A DNA stretch of 64,000 nucleotides from Chryseobacterium glaciei (GTDB lineage: Bacteria > Bacteroidota > Bacteroidia > Flavobacteriales > Weeksellaceae), in NCBI RefSeq assembly GCF_001648155.1, contig NZ_CP015199.1, forward strand, positions 1,054,001 to 1,118,000. Direction: 5' to 3'. The notes beneath the pieces were generated by a model. It was not told where the DNA came from and searched no databases. It saw only the letters and a program-made list of their open reading frames with translations. How positions within the stretch are numbered: position 1 is the first letter of the stretch; every line of letters begins with the position of its first letter. The translations under genes and the position numbers were made by a program. Positions 1-8,477 of this stretch are shown here, piece after piece.

Positions 1-122
1 TCTTCATTTTATAAATTTCAAGAAAGAAACAGAATGTAAAAATCTCTTTTCTGAAGAAAATAATAGACGCCTATTCATTCTTTTAATGCACATGTTTAAT
101 AAAGAAATATTTATTTAAATAA

Positions 123-551
123 ATGTTATACAAAGAGATACATATAGGAAAATTCATCAAAGAAAGAGTTATAGAAAAAGAAATTGCAATAGAGAGAATC
201 TGTAATTTCTTGAACAAAGATGAAGATTTTGTTGAAGCCATCTACACAAGCAAGTCTGTGGATACGGATCTTCTTTTAAGATGGTGTAAATTATTGGAGT
301 ATGATTTTTTCAGGCTCTACAGCTCACACCTTATCTTATACGCTCCCCCATCTGCAGTAAATAAAAATGCTAATAAATCTGAAAAAATACCTTATTTCAG
401 GAAAAACATTTATACTCAGGAGATTAAAGAATTTATTATTAAAAGAATTCTTTCCGGAGAAATGACTCAAAGTGAGGTAATTAGAGAATACTCAATTCCT
501 AAGAGCACCCTTCACAGATGGTTACAGAAAAGTGATGATACTAACGAATAA
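123..551 (+). CDS. Transposase-like helix-turn-helix protein
   Basis: A 142-residue protein with no membrane segment. The C-terminal 45 residues form a helix-turn-helix of the transposase orfA kind (ILSGEMTQSEVIREYSIPKS followed by TLHRWLQ). The N-terminal part looks like a small helical domain. It is followed after 9 nt by a second small HTH protein, so the two are probably cotranscribed. No catalytic DDE transposase and no terminal inverted repeats are visible, so this is either a domesticated regulator pair or the remains of an insertion sequence. The function is not known; DNA binding is inferred from the HTH. Confidence 0.7.
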   Translation: MLYKEIHIGKFIKERVIEKEIAIERICNFLNKDEDFVEAIYTSKSVDTDLLLRWCKLLEYDFFRLYSSHLILYAPPSAVNKNANKSEKIPYFRKNIYTQEIKEFIIKRILSGEMTQSEVIREYSIPKSTLHRWLQKSDDTNE

Positions 552-560
552 AAAAGCCTG

Positions 561-896
561 ATGCGCCCAAATTACACAAAAATATACCAGGATATGCTAA
601 GGCTTGAGCATCCTGAAAAGCTAAAAGATCCAAAAATACAACAGCTTATTAAAAATCTTAATACGAGTGAAGATGTATTAAATTTTAATGAAAGATTGTT
701 TGAACAATCCAAAGAAGCTCAGAAAAATAATCAGAAATTAAAAACTTATGATAAGAAAACAATGCTGAAACTTTTGCAATATCAAAAGAAGCACGGTTTT
801 TCTACCAGCTATATGTCTCGTAAATATAAAATAAGCAGAACCACATTAGCTAAATGGAAAATAACTTTTGAAGAAGAGTTTGAAGCTTTAAAATAA
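561..896 (+). CDS. Small transposase-like helix-turn-helix protein
   Basis: A 111-residue, lysine-rich protein. Its C-terminal half reads KTMLKLLQYQKKHGFSTSYM followed by SRKYKISRTTLAKW, a canonical orfA-type helix-turn-helix. It lies 9 nt after the preceding HTH gene and ends just before a strong terminator, so the two form a two-gene unit. A sequence-specific DNA-binding role is likely. I see no partner recombinase in the window. Confidence 0.7.
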   Translation: MRPNYTKIYQDMLRLEHPEKLKDPKIQQLIKNLNTSEDVLNFNERLFEQSKEAQKNNQKLKTYDKKTMLKLLQYQKKHGFSTSYMSRKYKISRTTLAKWKITFEEEFEALK

Positions 897-898
897 AA

Positions 899-930
899 AA
901 AACGGATGGATTAAATTTCATCCGTTTTTT
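899..930 (+). terminator. Rho-independent terminator
   Basis: The stem AACGGATG/CATCCGTT with a 10-nt loop is followed by a T run. It closes the two-gene HTH unit. Confidence 0.8.
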
Positions 931-1058
931 ATTTATTATTCATTATTTATTTCATTATAAGCATTTTAATAGTAAAAAATTTAAATCAAATGAAACATCA
1001 GTTATTATTATCTACACACAACAAACTATTCTTTACATAATAATCATAAAAATGGTAG

Positions 1059-1066
1059 TACTTTTG
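1059..1066 (+). promoter_or_regulatory. -7 box TACTTTTG of the first TPR-HTH gene
   Basis: This is a match to the Bacteroidota -7 consensus TAnnTTTG, about 67 nt before the start codon at 1133. Equivalent boxes lie before the two paralogues at 3164 and 5255. Confidence 0.55.
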
Positions 1067-1132
1067 CTTCATTGAGAGTTTTAGTTTTAATAATTATAGA
1101 CTTATAAAACCCGAAGTTAAAAACATCCCCCA

Positions 1133-2641
1133 ATGATTAGTTTCATTAAGAAAAACATTTTATTATCCATACTCTTAATTTCAAGTTTAATAGCCTGCCA
1201 GAAAAAGGAGTTCCAAGAAATCGACGAATTATTTAAAGCCGCAGAAAAAAGCAATCTAGCATACAAAGATCTAGAAACATTTAAGTATTCAAAGAAGGCA
1301 AATATTTTAGCACTAAAAACCGGAGATTCTAAAATAATTGCAGAAAGTTACTATAAATTGGCACTTTCACTATCCAGTTTAGAACTGCAAAAAGAAAGTT
1401 TAACTTACATACAAAAAGCTTATACACAGGAATCTATAGAAAATAATATTCTTTTACAATCAAAATTAAAAGAACTAAAGTCCTATGATTATATTTCCTT
1501 AGGACTAAAGTCTGAGGGTTTACAGGAATTATTTGAAGCCAGACAAATTATTGAGAAACGGAATGATCCAGAATCTATAAAATTACTGGCAAGAATCTAC
1601 GGACAAATCGGAAATTATTACTATTATGAAAATAATATAGACTCTGCTTTTGTTTATTATAGACTAAAATCTGATCAATTAAAAAAAATACCCGAAAAAG
1701 ATATTTTTAAGAACAAAGCCTATCTCTACAACTATATAGCAAAAGCATTTTTGAAGAAAAAAAATGCAGACTCTTCTTTATATTATATTCAAAAAAGTTT
1801 CGATTTAAAGCAAAAATATAAAGATCCTTTACTTTTTGCAGAATATATTTCATTGGGAGACTATTATTCTGAACAAAAAAATTATCAAAAAGCACTGGAG
1901 TTCTATTTAAAATCAATTCAAAATATGAAGGAACACTCTGTTCTTCGTACATATTCCCCAGACATTTATAAAAAGATATCAGAAATGTATCATATGATGG
2001 GAAAAGAGACCCAGTATAAAGAATATGAGAAAATATTTTCTGAAAAAGAAAGTAAAATGCTTACTGAAAGAAATAAAAACACAGAATATGCGCTGAATAT
2101 TATTTTAAAAGATAAAGCTGATGAATATAAGAAAGCCCAAGAAAAAAATTACGTATACATTTCTATTGTTATACTTTCATTACTTATTTTCTTTTTCTTC
2201 CTTTATAAATTACTTAATAAAGACATAAAACTGAAAGAAAGTCTAATCTCCGAAGCGACGAGTAGTTTGCAGAATAAAGAGGAAATTATTACCCAAAAAG
2301 ATCACGAGACAAAACAACTTCAGCTAAAAGTAAATGATTCCTATCAAGAAGTAACATATTTAGCGAAAAACAATGATCCTTCATTTTATTTTCGTTTTCA
2401 GGAAGTATATCCGGAGTTTCAGAAAAAAATATTGGAAATCAATCCAAACTTTAGAACGACGGAACTTATACTTTGCGCTTATACATTTTTAGGATTCAAT
2501 ATTAAGGATATTGCCGATTATACATTTAAGTCTGTGAACACAGTTCGTAACCGAAAACAGAATTTAAGGAAAAAATTCAATTTACAAACAGAAGAAGATA
2601 TGGGGATTTGGTTAAGAAATTTAATTGACCCAAATCCATAA
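1133..2641 (+). CDS. TPR-containing membrane-bound LuxR-like regulator, paralogue 1
   Basis: A 502-residue protein. An N-terminal signal sequence ends in a lipobox-like LIAC at about residue 22. A long run of helical TPR-like repeats covers about residues 30-310. One hydrophobic membrane helix follows at about 342-362, then a coiled coil, and at the C-terminus a LuxR/FixJ-like helix-turn-helix with the core FKSVNTVRNRKQNLRKKF. The layout predicts a periplasmic sensor domain and a cytoplasmic DNA-binding domain in one chain. It is the first of three tandem paralogues, each with its own promoter and terminator. The ligand and target genes are unknown; the neighbouring hairpin cassettes are candidate targets, by inference only. 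Confidence 0.75.
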   Translation: MISFIKKNILLSILLISSLIACQKKEFQEIDELFKAAEKSNLAYKDLETFKYSKKANILALKTGDSKIIAESYYKLALSLSSLELQKESLTYIQKAYTQESIENNILLQSKLKELKSYDYISLGLKSEGLQELFEARQIIEKRNDPESIKLLARIYGQIGNYYYYENNIDSAFVYYRLKSDQLKKIPEKDIFKNKAYLYNYIAKAFLKKKNADSSLYYIQKSFDLKQKYKDPLLFAEYISLGDYYSEQKNYQKALEFYLKSIQNMKEHSVLRTYSPDIYKKISEMYHMMGKETQYKEYEKIFSEKESKMLTERNKNTEYALNIILKDKADEYKKAQEKNYVYISIVILSLLIFFFFLYKLLNKDIKLKESLISEATSSLQNKEEIITQKDHETKQLQLKVNDSYQEVTYLAKNNDPSFYFRFQEVYPEFQKKILEINPNFRTTELILCAYTFLGFNIKDIADYTFKSVNTVRNRKQNLRKKFNLQTEEDMGIWLRNLIDPNP

Positions 2642-2679
2642 ATAAATTTAACACATTCATTATCAGTAAATTAAACGAA

Positions 2680-2710
2680 AGTAGTATACAAATGGTATAC
2701 TACTTTTTTT
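2680..2710 (+). terminator. Terminator after TPR-HTH paralogue 1
   Basis: The 10-bp stem AGTAGTATAC/GTATACTACT with loop AAATG is followed by a T run. The same element recurs after paralogues 2 and 3 and, degenerate, near 7412. Confidence 0.85.
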
Positions 2711-3048
2711 GCTTTTTCATGAATTTTGTTTCTATTTGCATCAGTAAATCAATAGAGAGTACGATTAAAAAAAACTACAACACAAATGATGAAAAATAAT
2801 TTTAAAAATTTAATCACATCAATCTAAGGATCTACTAAAAAGTAAAAATGAAAAAAAACTTATCGTATTAAGCCTCAAATAAAAACGGTAAGTATTAAAA
2901 ACACAAATGATGAAAAAACGTATCAGTAAAATGCCCCTAATTTTTCTGATACAAAACAAAAACACACAATGATGAAAATTAATAGCTGAGAAAGGGTAAT
3001 ATTTCTCATCCAAGTATTTACCCTTCTGCTATTAATTTTCTTTTTTTT
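2711..3048 (+). repeat. Structured intergenic cassette, copy 1
   Basis: This fills the gap between the first two paralogues. It starts with a promoter-like stretch (TTTG, about 20 nt, then TCTATTTGC). Short ACACAAATGATGAAAA boxes follow, each leading into a hairpin: ACTTATCG/CGGTAAGT (2858-2893), GTATCAG/CTGATAC around a loop with ATGCCCC (about 2919-2953), and a long arm AAAATTAATAGC/GCTATTAATTTT (about 2975-3042) with a T run after it. The same three hairpins recur in copy 2 and partly in copies 3 and 4 with compensating base changes, so an RNA product is likely. ATG-started frames in it are only 5-21 codons long and are not conserved. Confidence 0.6.
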
Positions 3049-3163
3049 AACCTAAACTATTTAAATTCAGCTAAAATTTATCTTAACTCATTAATACTAT
3101 TTCACAATTATTAAAAATATAATTAAAATGATTAAATTTTAATTATTATTCAAAATATCTATC

Positions 3164-3171
3164 TATTTTTG
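3164..3171 (+). promoter_or_regulatory. -7 box TATTTTTG of the second TPR-HTH gene
   Basis: A perfect TAnnTTTG match lies about 42 nt upstream of the start at 3214. The leader holds a short run, TTAAGGGCAAAAGT, similar to the leader of paralogue 3. Confidence 0.55.
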
Positions 3172-3213
3172 CCTTAATAAATAATAATCACACATTTTAA
3201 GGGCAAAAGTGAC

Positions 3214-4731
3214 ATGATCAAAGAAAAATCTTTCATAAAAAACAGTATACTTATTTTTTTTATTCTATTTTCGAATTTGGCAGCATGTCAGGATAGCCAA
3301 TTAATAAAAATTGATAAATTACTAAAAAAAGCTCAGAAAAATCATACTGAATATCGTGATTTTGAAGAACTAAAATTAGCTAAAGAGGCTAATATTCTTG
3401 CAGAAAAAACCAATAATTCTAAACTGATATCTGAAAGTAGTTACGTACTAGCCCGTGCATTATGCTCTCTAGAACTACAAAAAGAGAGCTTATATTATAT
3501 AGAAAAAGCTTCAAAACAAAAGTTTACGAAACAAACACCCGTTCTTCAAGCTAAACTAAACGAATTAAAATCATATAATTATTACGTTTTATCATTAAAA
3601 TCTCAAGGCTCAGCGGAACTTTATAAAATTCTGGAACTTTTAAAAGGAAATAATGATTCTCCTTCTATTAAAATAATATCTAGAACATATGATAATATTG
3701 CCAATCACTACTTCGACGAAAACAAGATAGATTCCGCATTCATATATTACAGATTATCGGCCAAAGAATTAGAAAGATTACCTGTATCTAAATTCCACAA
3801 TGCATTTTGTGAGCATTACATAAGCCTAGGAAATGCTTTCCTGAAAAAGGAAAATGCAGATTCTACATTGTACTATTTCAAAAAAAGCTATGAATTAAAA
3901 CTAAAATACAAAGATCCAATACTCTTTACACAATATATGGTATTTGGAAGCTATTATGAAAACCAAAAACAATACGAAAAAGCTTTAGAATTATATCTAA
4001 AAGCAATTGAGAATATGAAAGAATATTCGGTAAACCAAATACCCTTTAATTATATAAACAAAAAAATCTCTGACTTATATGGTATTTTAGATAACAAAAA
4101 AAAGCAAGATGAGTTTGCAGAGATTTATTCCAAAAAGGAAAATCAACTTAGTTTGGAAAAGAGCAGAAACGTTGATTATGCATTAAACATCATTTTAATT
4201 GATAAAAAAAATGAATATAATTCTGCGCAAGAGAAAAAATACGCATGGATATTTATCGGAACTTCGATCTTTATAATCATATCATTATATGTTTATATTC
4301 TAATGAGAAAAAATTTAAAATATAAAGAATCTGCAATCTCAGAATTCACAAATACTTTACAGCGAAAAGAGGAAATAATTTCAAAAAAGAATGTTGAAGC
4401 AGAAGAACTTCAACAAAAAGTAAATAACGCCTATACTGAAATAATAGAACTCGCTAAAAATAATAGTCCTTCTTTTTATTTTCGCTTTCTGGAAGTGTAT
4501 CCTGAATTTCAAAAAAAGTTATTAGAATATAGTCAAAACTTAAGGACAACCGAACTCATACTTTGCGCCTATACATTTCTAGGTTTTACAACTAAAGACA
4601 TTGCAGAGTATACATTTAAATCTGTGAACACAATTCGTAACAGAAAACAAAACCTAAGAAAAAAATTCAGCATACAAACTGAAGAAGATATGGGGATTTG
4701 GTTAAGAAATTTAATAAGTGAAAAATTGTAA
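3214..4731 (+). CDS. TPR-containing membrane-bound LuxR-like regulator, paralogue 2
   Basis: A 505-residue protein with the same layout as paralogue 1: signal sequence with lipobox LAAC at about residue 25, TPR-like helical repeats, one membrane helix at about 345-365, a coiled coil and a C-terminal helix-turn-helix that is nearly identical to paralogue 1 over its last 90 residues. The N-terminal sensor half is much more diverged than the HTH half. That pattern suggests the three paralogues share DNA targets but sense different inputs; this is inference from relative conservation seen by eye. Confidence 0.75.
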   Translation: MIKEKSFIKNSILIFFILFSNLAACQDSQLIKIDKLLKKAQKNHTEYRDFEELKLAKEANILAEKTNNSKLISESSYVLARALCSLELQKESLYYIEKASKQKFTKQTPVLQAKLNELKSYNYYVLSLKSQGSAELYKILELLKGNNDSPSIKIISRTYDNIANHYFDENKIDSAFIYYRLSAKELERLPVSKFHNAFCEHYISLGNAFLKKENADSTLYYFKKSYELKLKYKDPILFTQYMVFGSYYENQKQYEKALELYLKAIENMKEYSVNQIPFNYINKKISDLYGILDNKKKQDEFAEIYSKKENQLSLEKSRNVDYALNIILIDKKNEYNSAQEKKYAWIFIGTSIFIIISLYVYILMRKNLKYKESAISEFTNTLQRKEEIISKKNVEAEELQQKVNNAYTEIIELAKNNSPSFYFRFLEVYPEFQKKLLEYSQNLRTTELILCAYTFLGFTTKDIAEYTFKSVNTIRNRKQNLRKKFSIQTEEDMGIWLRNLISEKL

Positions 4732-4769
4732 AATAAATTTAAAATGCTAATAGTCAAAATATTATACAA

Positions 4770-4800
4770 AAGTAGTATATAAATGGTATACTACTTTTTT
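4770..4800 (+). terminator. Terminator after TPR-HTH paralogue 2
   Basis: The stem AGTAGTATAT/GTATACTACT (one G-T pair) is followed by a T run. It is the counterpart of the element at 2680. Confidence 0.85.
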
Positions 4801-5145
4801 TGCTTTTTCATGGATTTTGTTTCTATTTGCATCAGTAAATCAATTGGAAAGTTTGATTAAAAAAACTTTAAAACACAAATGATGAAAAAAACACAAACAC
4901 AAAGAAAATTAATCTTATTAATCAAAAGATTTACTAGAAAGTAAAAATGAAAGAAAGATTACCGGATTGATCCCAAGCCAAGACGGTAATCTTAAAAACA
5001 CACAAATGATGGAAAAAAAGTATCAGTAAAATGCCCCAATTTTTTCTGATGCAAACCAAAAACACACAATGATGAAAATTAATAGCAGATAAAGGATAAT
5101 ATTTCTCATCCAAATACTTATCCTTTTGCTATTAATTTTTTATTT
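4801..5145 (+). repeat. Structured intergenic cassette, copy 2
   Basis: Same order of elements as copy 1: promoter-like stretch, ACACAAATGATGAAAA boxes, hairpin GATTACCG/CGGTAATC (4957-4991), hairpin GTATCAG/CTGATGC with an ATGCCCC loop, and the long arm with AAAATTAATAGC/GCTATTAATTTT. Compared with copy 1 the outer pairs of the first hairpin change from A-T, C-G to G-C, A-T. The inner helix of the long arm changes from GGGTAA/TTTACCC to GGATAA/TTATCC, so pairing is kept while sequence changes. Confidence 0.6.
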
Positions 5146-5254
5146 TCAAGACCTTCTAAACTCCTCAAATATTCTAATTCATAGAATTTCATCCATCAGT
5201 TAAAAAAAATAATTAAAAAAAATATTATTTAATATATTTTCAATATAATTGTTT

Positions 5255-5262
5255 TATTTTTG
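5255..5262 (+). promoter_or_regulatory. -7 box TATTTTTG of the third TPR-HTH gene
   Basis: A TAnnTTTG match about 48 nt before the start at 5310. The leader can form a small hairpin, ACTTT/AAAGT, around AGGGGGCG. Confidence 0.55.
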
Positions 5263-5309
5263 CAATAATCCCAAAAATAATTATACAACTTTAGGGGGCG
5301 AAAGTTAGT

Positions 5310-6815
5310 ATGATCAATAAAAATACTTTTATAAAAAACAGTATAGCATTTGTTGTTATCCTTATTTCAAATTTCATGTTCTGCCAAAATCAGTTCAAGG
5401 AAATAGATCAGTTATTACAACAAGCAGAGCAAAGTAGAAAAGAATTTAACAATCTGGATCAATTAAAATACGCTAAACAAGCCAGTATTTTAGCAGAACA
5501 AACAGAAGATTCGCAAAAAATAGCAGAGAGCTATTATAATATTGCGCGTGCTTTATCCTTTTTGGAACTGCAAAAAGAAAGTTTCTCTTATATAAATAAA
5601 GCATCTCAGCAGCCTTATACAAAAAAAAGCAAGCTCATACAGGCTCAGCTCAAGGAAATAAAAGCCTTTAATTATTACAGTTTAGGATTAAATTCGCAGT
5701 TTAATAAAGAATTGCCAGGCATTGTCAAACTTCTGAAAAATCAAAATAACAAAGACGCTATTATTTTACTCCAAAGAACTTACTTGAATATTGGCTCAAC
5801 AAAGCCCGATTCTGCTAAATATTATTCTGAATTATGTTTTAAAGAGTTAAAAAAATTACCTGAAAAAGATACCCATTTAGAATTAGCCGATTTTTACAGA
5901 TATAAAGGCACAGAATTTCAGGAGAAAATACCGGATTCTGCTCTTTATTATTATCAAAAAAGCATTCAGATAACTCAAAAATATCACGATCCCGTACTTT
6001 TCTTTAATTACACGGCATTTGGTGATTACTACTCTAGTCAAAAAAAATATAATTTAGCAATAGATTTTTATGATAAAGCGATTCAAAATATAAAAGAGCA
6101 AAATATCACTCCCTATCATTTCGTAAACAATGATCTTTATAACAAAATTTCAGACCTTTACGGGAAATTAGGAGACAAGGAAAAGCAGCATGAATATCTG
6201 GCCATCTATTCTGATCTTCAAAAAAAATTATTAACTGAAAGGAATAAAAATGTAGAATCTGCACTTAATATTCTTTTAAAAGACAAAGAAGAAGAATATA
6301 AATCTTCTGAACTTCAAAAATATATACTAATCTCCATTGGTATTTTAGCACTTCTTATCTTATTCTTTTTTATTTATAGGGTTTTAAGAAAAAACCTTAA
6401 GCATAAAGATACAATTATTCAAGAAGCCGCCACCACTTTACAAAATAAGGAAGAAATAATTGATCAGAAAAATTCTGAGACCCAAGAGCTGCAGCTAAAA
6501 ATAAATGATGCTTATACCGATGTAGTAGAATTGGCAAAAAAGAATGACCCATCTTTCTATTTCCGTTTTCAGGAAGTCTATCCTGAATTTCAAAGAAAGT
6601 TATTAGAAACAAATCCAACTTTAAGAACTTCCGAACTTATACTTTGCGCTTATACATTTTTAGGGTTCAGTATTAAGGATATTGCAGAATATACTTTCAA
6701 ATCTATCAACACAATACGCAACAGAAGACAAAATTTAAGGAAAAAATTCGGTATGCAAACTGAAGAAGATATGGGAATGTGGTTAAGAAATTTAACTTCC
6801 AAGCAAGAACAATAA
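5310..6815 (+). CDS. TPR-containing membrane-bound LuxR-like regulator, paralogue 3
   Basis: A 501-residue protein with signal sequence, TPR-like repeats, a membrane helix at about 339-360 (YILISIGILALLILFFFIY), a coiled coil and a C-terminal LuxR-like HTH. The putative lipobox (FMFC) is poor, so lipid anchoring is less likely than for the other two. A TPR pair seems shortened near residues 155-175 (the tract reads TYLNIGSTKPDSAKYY). It has its own promoter, terminator and downstream cassette. Confidence 0.75.
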   Translation: MINKNTFIKNSIAFVVILISNFMFCQNQFKEIDQLLQQAEQSRKEFNNLDQLKYAKQASILAEQTEDSQKIAESYYNIARALSFLELQKESFSYINKASQQPYTKKSKLIQAQLKEIKAFNYYSLGLNSQFNKELPGIVKLLKNQNNKDAIILLQRTYLNIGSTKPDSAKYYSELCFKELKKLPEKDTHLELADFYRYKGTEFQEKIPDSALYYYQKSIQITQKYHDPVLFFNYTAFGDYYSSQKKYNLAIDFYDKAIQNIKEQNITPYHFVNNDLYNKISDLYGKLGDKEKQHEYLAIYSDLQKKLLTERNKNVESALNILLKDKEEEYKSSELQKYILISIGILALLILFFFIYRVLRKNLKHKDTIIQEAATTLQNKEEIIDQKNSETQELQLKINDAYTDVVELAKKNDPSFYFRFQEVYPEFQRKLLETNPTLRTSELILCAYTFLGFSIKDIAEYTFKSINTIRNRRQNLRKKFGMQTEEDMGMWLRNLTSKQEQ

Positions 6816-6849
6816 AATTATACAGCTAACCTTCAAATAGTTAAGTGAA

Positions 6850-6880
6850 AATAGTATACAAATGGTATACTATTTTTTTT
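6850..6880 (+). terminator. Terminator after TPR-HTH paralogue 3
   Basis: The stem AATAGTATAC/GTATACTATT is followed by eight T. It is the third copy of the repeated terminator. Confidence 0.8.
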
Positions 6881-7137
6881 ATGTTTTCATGATTTTTGCT
6901 TCTATTTGCATCAGTAAAATCAATCGGAGATCTGATCATAAAAACTTCCGAACACAAATGATGAAAAAATACTCCAAGTAAAATTGATGAGATCTAACCG
7001 ATAGAAATTAACACAAATGAAAAAAACTACCGTATTAAAATTCCCAAGCTAAAACGGTAGATTAAACACACAATGATGAAAATCAATAGCTGAGAAAGGG
7101 TAATATTCTCATTTTATATTGCCCTTATGCTATTAAA
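6881..7137 (+). repeat. Structured intergenic cassette, copy 3 (shortened)
   Basis: It retains the promoter-like stretch, the first hairpin as CTACCGT/ACGGTAG (7027-7060) and the long arm with AATAGC/GCTATT. The ATGCCCC hairpin is missing. No regulator gene follows: 7140-7400 is AT-rich sequence in which I see nothing. Confidence 0.5.
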
Positions 7138-7411
7138 AAATGAAAACTAGTATATCATAATAAGGTTTTGACAATAAGGTTCTAAATTATTTATTTAGAG
7201 CCTTTTTTATAATTAATATATCTACAGGTTATAAATTCGATCAGAAAAAAGAGTACAAACAAAAAGATTTATTTTTTTTAATTCTTACATAAAACATATA
7301 TTTTATTTACTGTTCAATAAAGTTTATAAAATACATAATACCAATCAAATTAAAGAATACTCAATTACTTATGAATAATTTATTAAACTGATTACCAATA
7401 CCATAACCTAA

Positions 7412-7700
7412 AATAGTATATAAATGGTATATCGATTTTTTTGATATTGAAGAAAATTTACTTCTATTTGCATCAGTAAAATTAATCAGACAGCAATAGT
7501 AAGATTTATTTAAAAAATACAAATGATGAAAAATTTATATCAATAGATAATGCCCCCATATTCTGTGATATAATTCAAAAAAAGATTAGTCGTAACAATT
7601 ATTAAAAAACTCTGATTTTATTTTACTAAAACACAAGATGAAAAAACATTAGATGGAAAAGGGCAATATAAAACATATTGCCTTTTTATTTTCTTTTTCA
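7412..7700 (+). repeat. Structured intergenic cassette, copy 4 (orphan)
   Basis: A degenerate terminator-like palindrome at about 7412-7440 and the TCTATTTGCATCAGTAAA stretch precede a hairpin TTATATCA/TGATATAA with an ATGCCCC loop (about 7520-7575). A last hairpin with GGGCAATAT/ATATTGCC lies at about 7658-7690. No TPR-HTH gene sits before this copy, so either a fourth paralogue was lost or the cassette spreads independently. Confidence 0.45.
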
Positions 7701-7740
7701 TTAATTACATTTGAAACATTCAATTTTTAATATATTTTCA

Positions 7741-7770
7741 AAAAAAACCGATAAAATAATTATTATCGGG
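7741..7770 (-). terminator. Terminator of the permuted tRNA-like array
   Basis: Read on the minus strand, CCGATAA/TTATCGG around an AT loop is followed by seven T. It closes the transcript that runs from the promoter at about 8940 through the small Cys protein and the permuted units. Confidence 0.75.
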
Positions 7771-7816
7771 TTTTTGTATTAAAAGGTAATTATCAAGAAA
7801 AGTACGGGGCATTCGT

Positions 7817-7860
7817 TTGCCGGAATCGAACCGGATAACCTTGTTGGATTTACCAACTTC
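7817..7860 (-). ncRNA. Orphan 3' tRNA half (Gly-UCC-like) at the end of the array
   Basis: On the minus strand it has a T arm (CCGG, TTCGATT, CCGG), a TTAT variable stretch, a possible 3' anticodon strand CAAGG and the loop tract AATCCAA, which would read anticodon UCC. No matching 5' acceptor strand or D arm follows before the terminator, so this last unit looks truncated. The unit leader at 7901-7910 keeps the AAGTGTCGTA motif found before the other units. Confidence 0.4.
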
Positions 7861-7947
7861 GTTATTCCTCCCCTTTAAATGGTACGATGGAACTTTTCTC
7901 TACGACACTTTTATTTTAGAAAAAACAAGGCGATAAGCAAAAAGCGT

Positions 7948-8096
7948 AGTCGTGCTCTAACCAACTGAGCTACTCTTCCTATTTAGATTGTGTGTTTTAG
8001 ATTGTGGAAGAGACGGGATTGTTCATTCTTTCTTATTTTTATTTTTGTATTCACGAATGCCTTGCATTTCGAACCCGTGACCCCATCGTAATGAGT
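7948..8096 (-). tRNA. Permuted tRNA-like gene (CAU-type 3' half) with T-loop insertion
   Basis: Minus strand order: loop CTCATTA, strand CGATG, variable GGGTC, T stem ACGGG, then T-loop TTCGAA interrupted by about 49 nt (8067-8019), T stem CCCGT, 3' acceptor CTCTTCC (8012-8006), a 26-nt linker, 5' acceptor GGAAGAG (7979-7973), and D arm GCTC...GAGC. The two acceptor strands pair at all seven positions although they are in permuted order. The 3' half resembles a CAU-anticodon tRNA. The 5' anticodon strand (CGACT) pairs with CGATG at only three of five positions, so decoding ability is uncertain. Confidence 0.6.
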
Positions 8097-8164
8097 GAAG
8101 TAACACTATTCTACGGCACTTGTTTTTATTTTTAAATTAAAAAAGAGGCAAAATACAAGAAAAC

Positions 8165-8217
8165 TATAAAAATATAAACCATTTTCAGGTTTATTCTGGA
8201 GTCGAACCAAATTAACC
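8165..8217 (-). ncRNA. Minimal permuted tRNA-like unit without a D arm
   Basis: The T arm TTTGG-TTCGACT-CCAGA is followed by 3' acceptor ATAAACC (8194-8188), a 7-nt linker and 5' acceptor GGTTTAT (8180-8174), a perfect 7-bp match. No D arm or convincing anticodon stem follows. Flanking strands GAAAAC (8230-8225) and GTTTTC (8164-8159) can close the unit. It could be an acceptor/T-arm minihelix or a decayed gene. Confidence 0.5.
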
Positions 8218-8284
8218 GAAGTAAGTTTTCTCTAACGGCACTCTTTATTTTTAAATCAAGGTAATAATTGCAGAATCTTTCAGT

Positions 8285-8365
8285 TCATTTGCTCTACCAA
8301 CTGAGCTACATTTCGTTTACAACAGAAAAGGCAGGAATCGAACCTGCGACCAAATGATTAAATAT
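8285..8365 (-). tRNA. Permuted tRNA-like gene, unit 2
   Basis: Minus strand: loop tract ATATTTAA, 3' anticodon strand TCATT (8357-8353), variable TGGTC, T arm GCAGG-TTCGATT-CCTGC, 3' acceptor CTTTTCT, an 8-nt linker, 5' acceptor CGAAATG (8315-8309), T8 A9, D arm GCTC...GAGC, then 5' anticodon strand AATGA (8289-8285). The anticodon strands pair 5 of 5 and the acceptor strands 5 of 7. The loop would read UUU if taken whole from the 3' half, but position 33 would then be A, so the anticodon call is weak. Confidence 0.7.
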
Positions 8366-8435
8366 CGAAGTATGATTCCAAGACGACACTTGATTTGTAT
8401 TTGTATGCTTTAATTTTAAAATCGAGCAAAAATTT

Positions 8436-8477
8436 GAAAGAGTTTTAAATTCAATGAAAAGTCGAAGGAACTCTTTC
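8436..8477 (-). ncRNA. Vestigial unit of the permuted array
   Basis: It has the same framework as the full units: GCCGTA-type leader, then strand GAAAGAGTT, the CTTCG box, and a closing strand AACTCTTTC that pairs 9 bp with the first. Only 18 nt (8462-8445) lie between, in place of a tRNA body. It may be a decayed unit or a minimal substrate. Confidence 0.35.

Noticed and set aside
123..896. Complete insertion sequence
   Set aside because: No DDE transposase and no terminal inverted repeats are seen around the two HTH genes.
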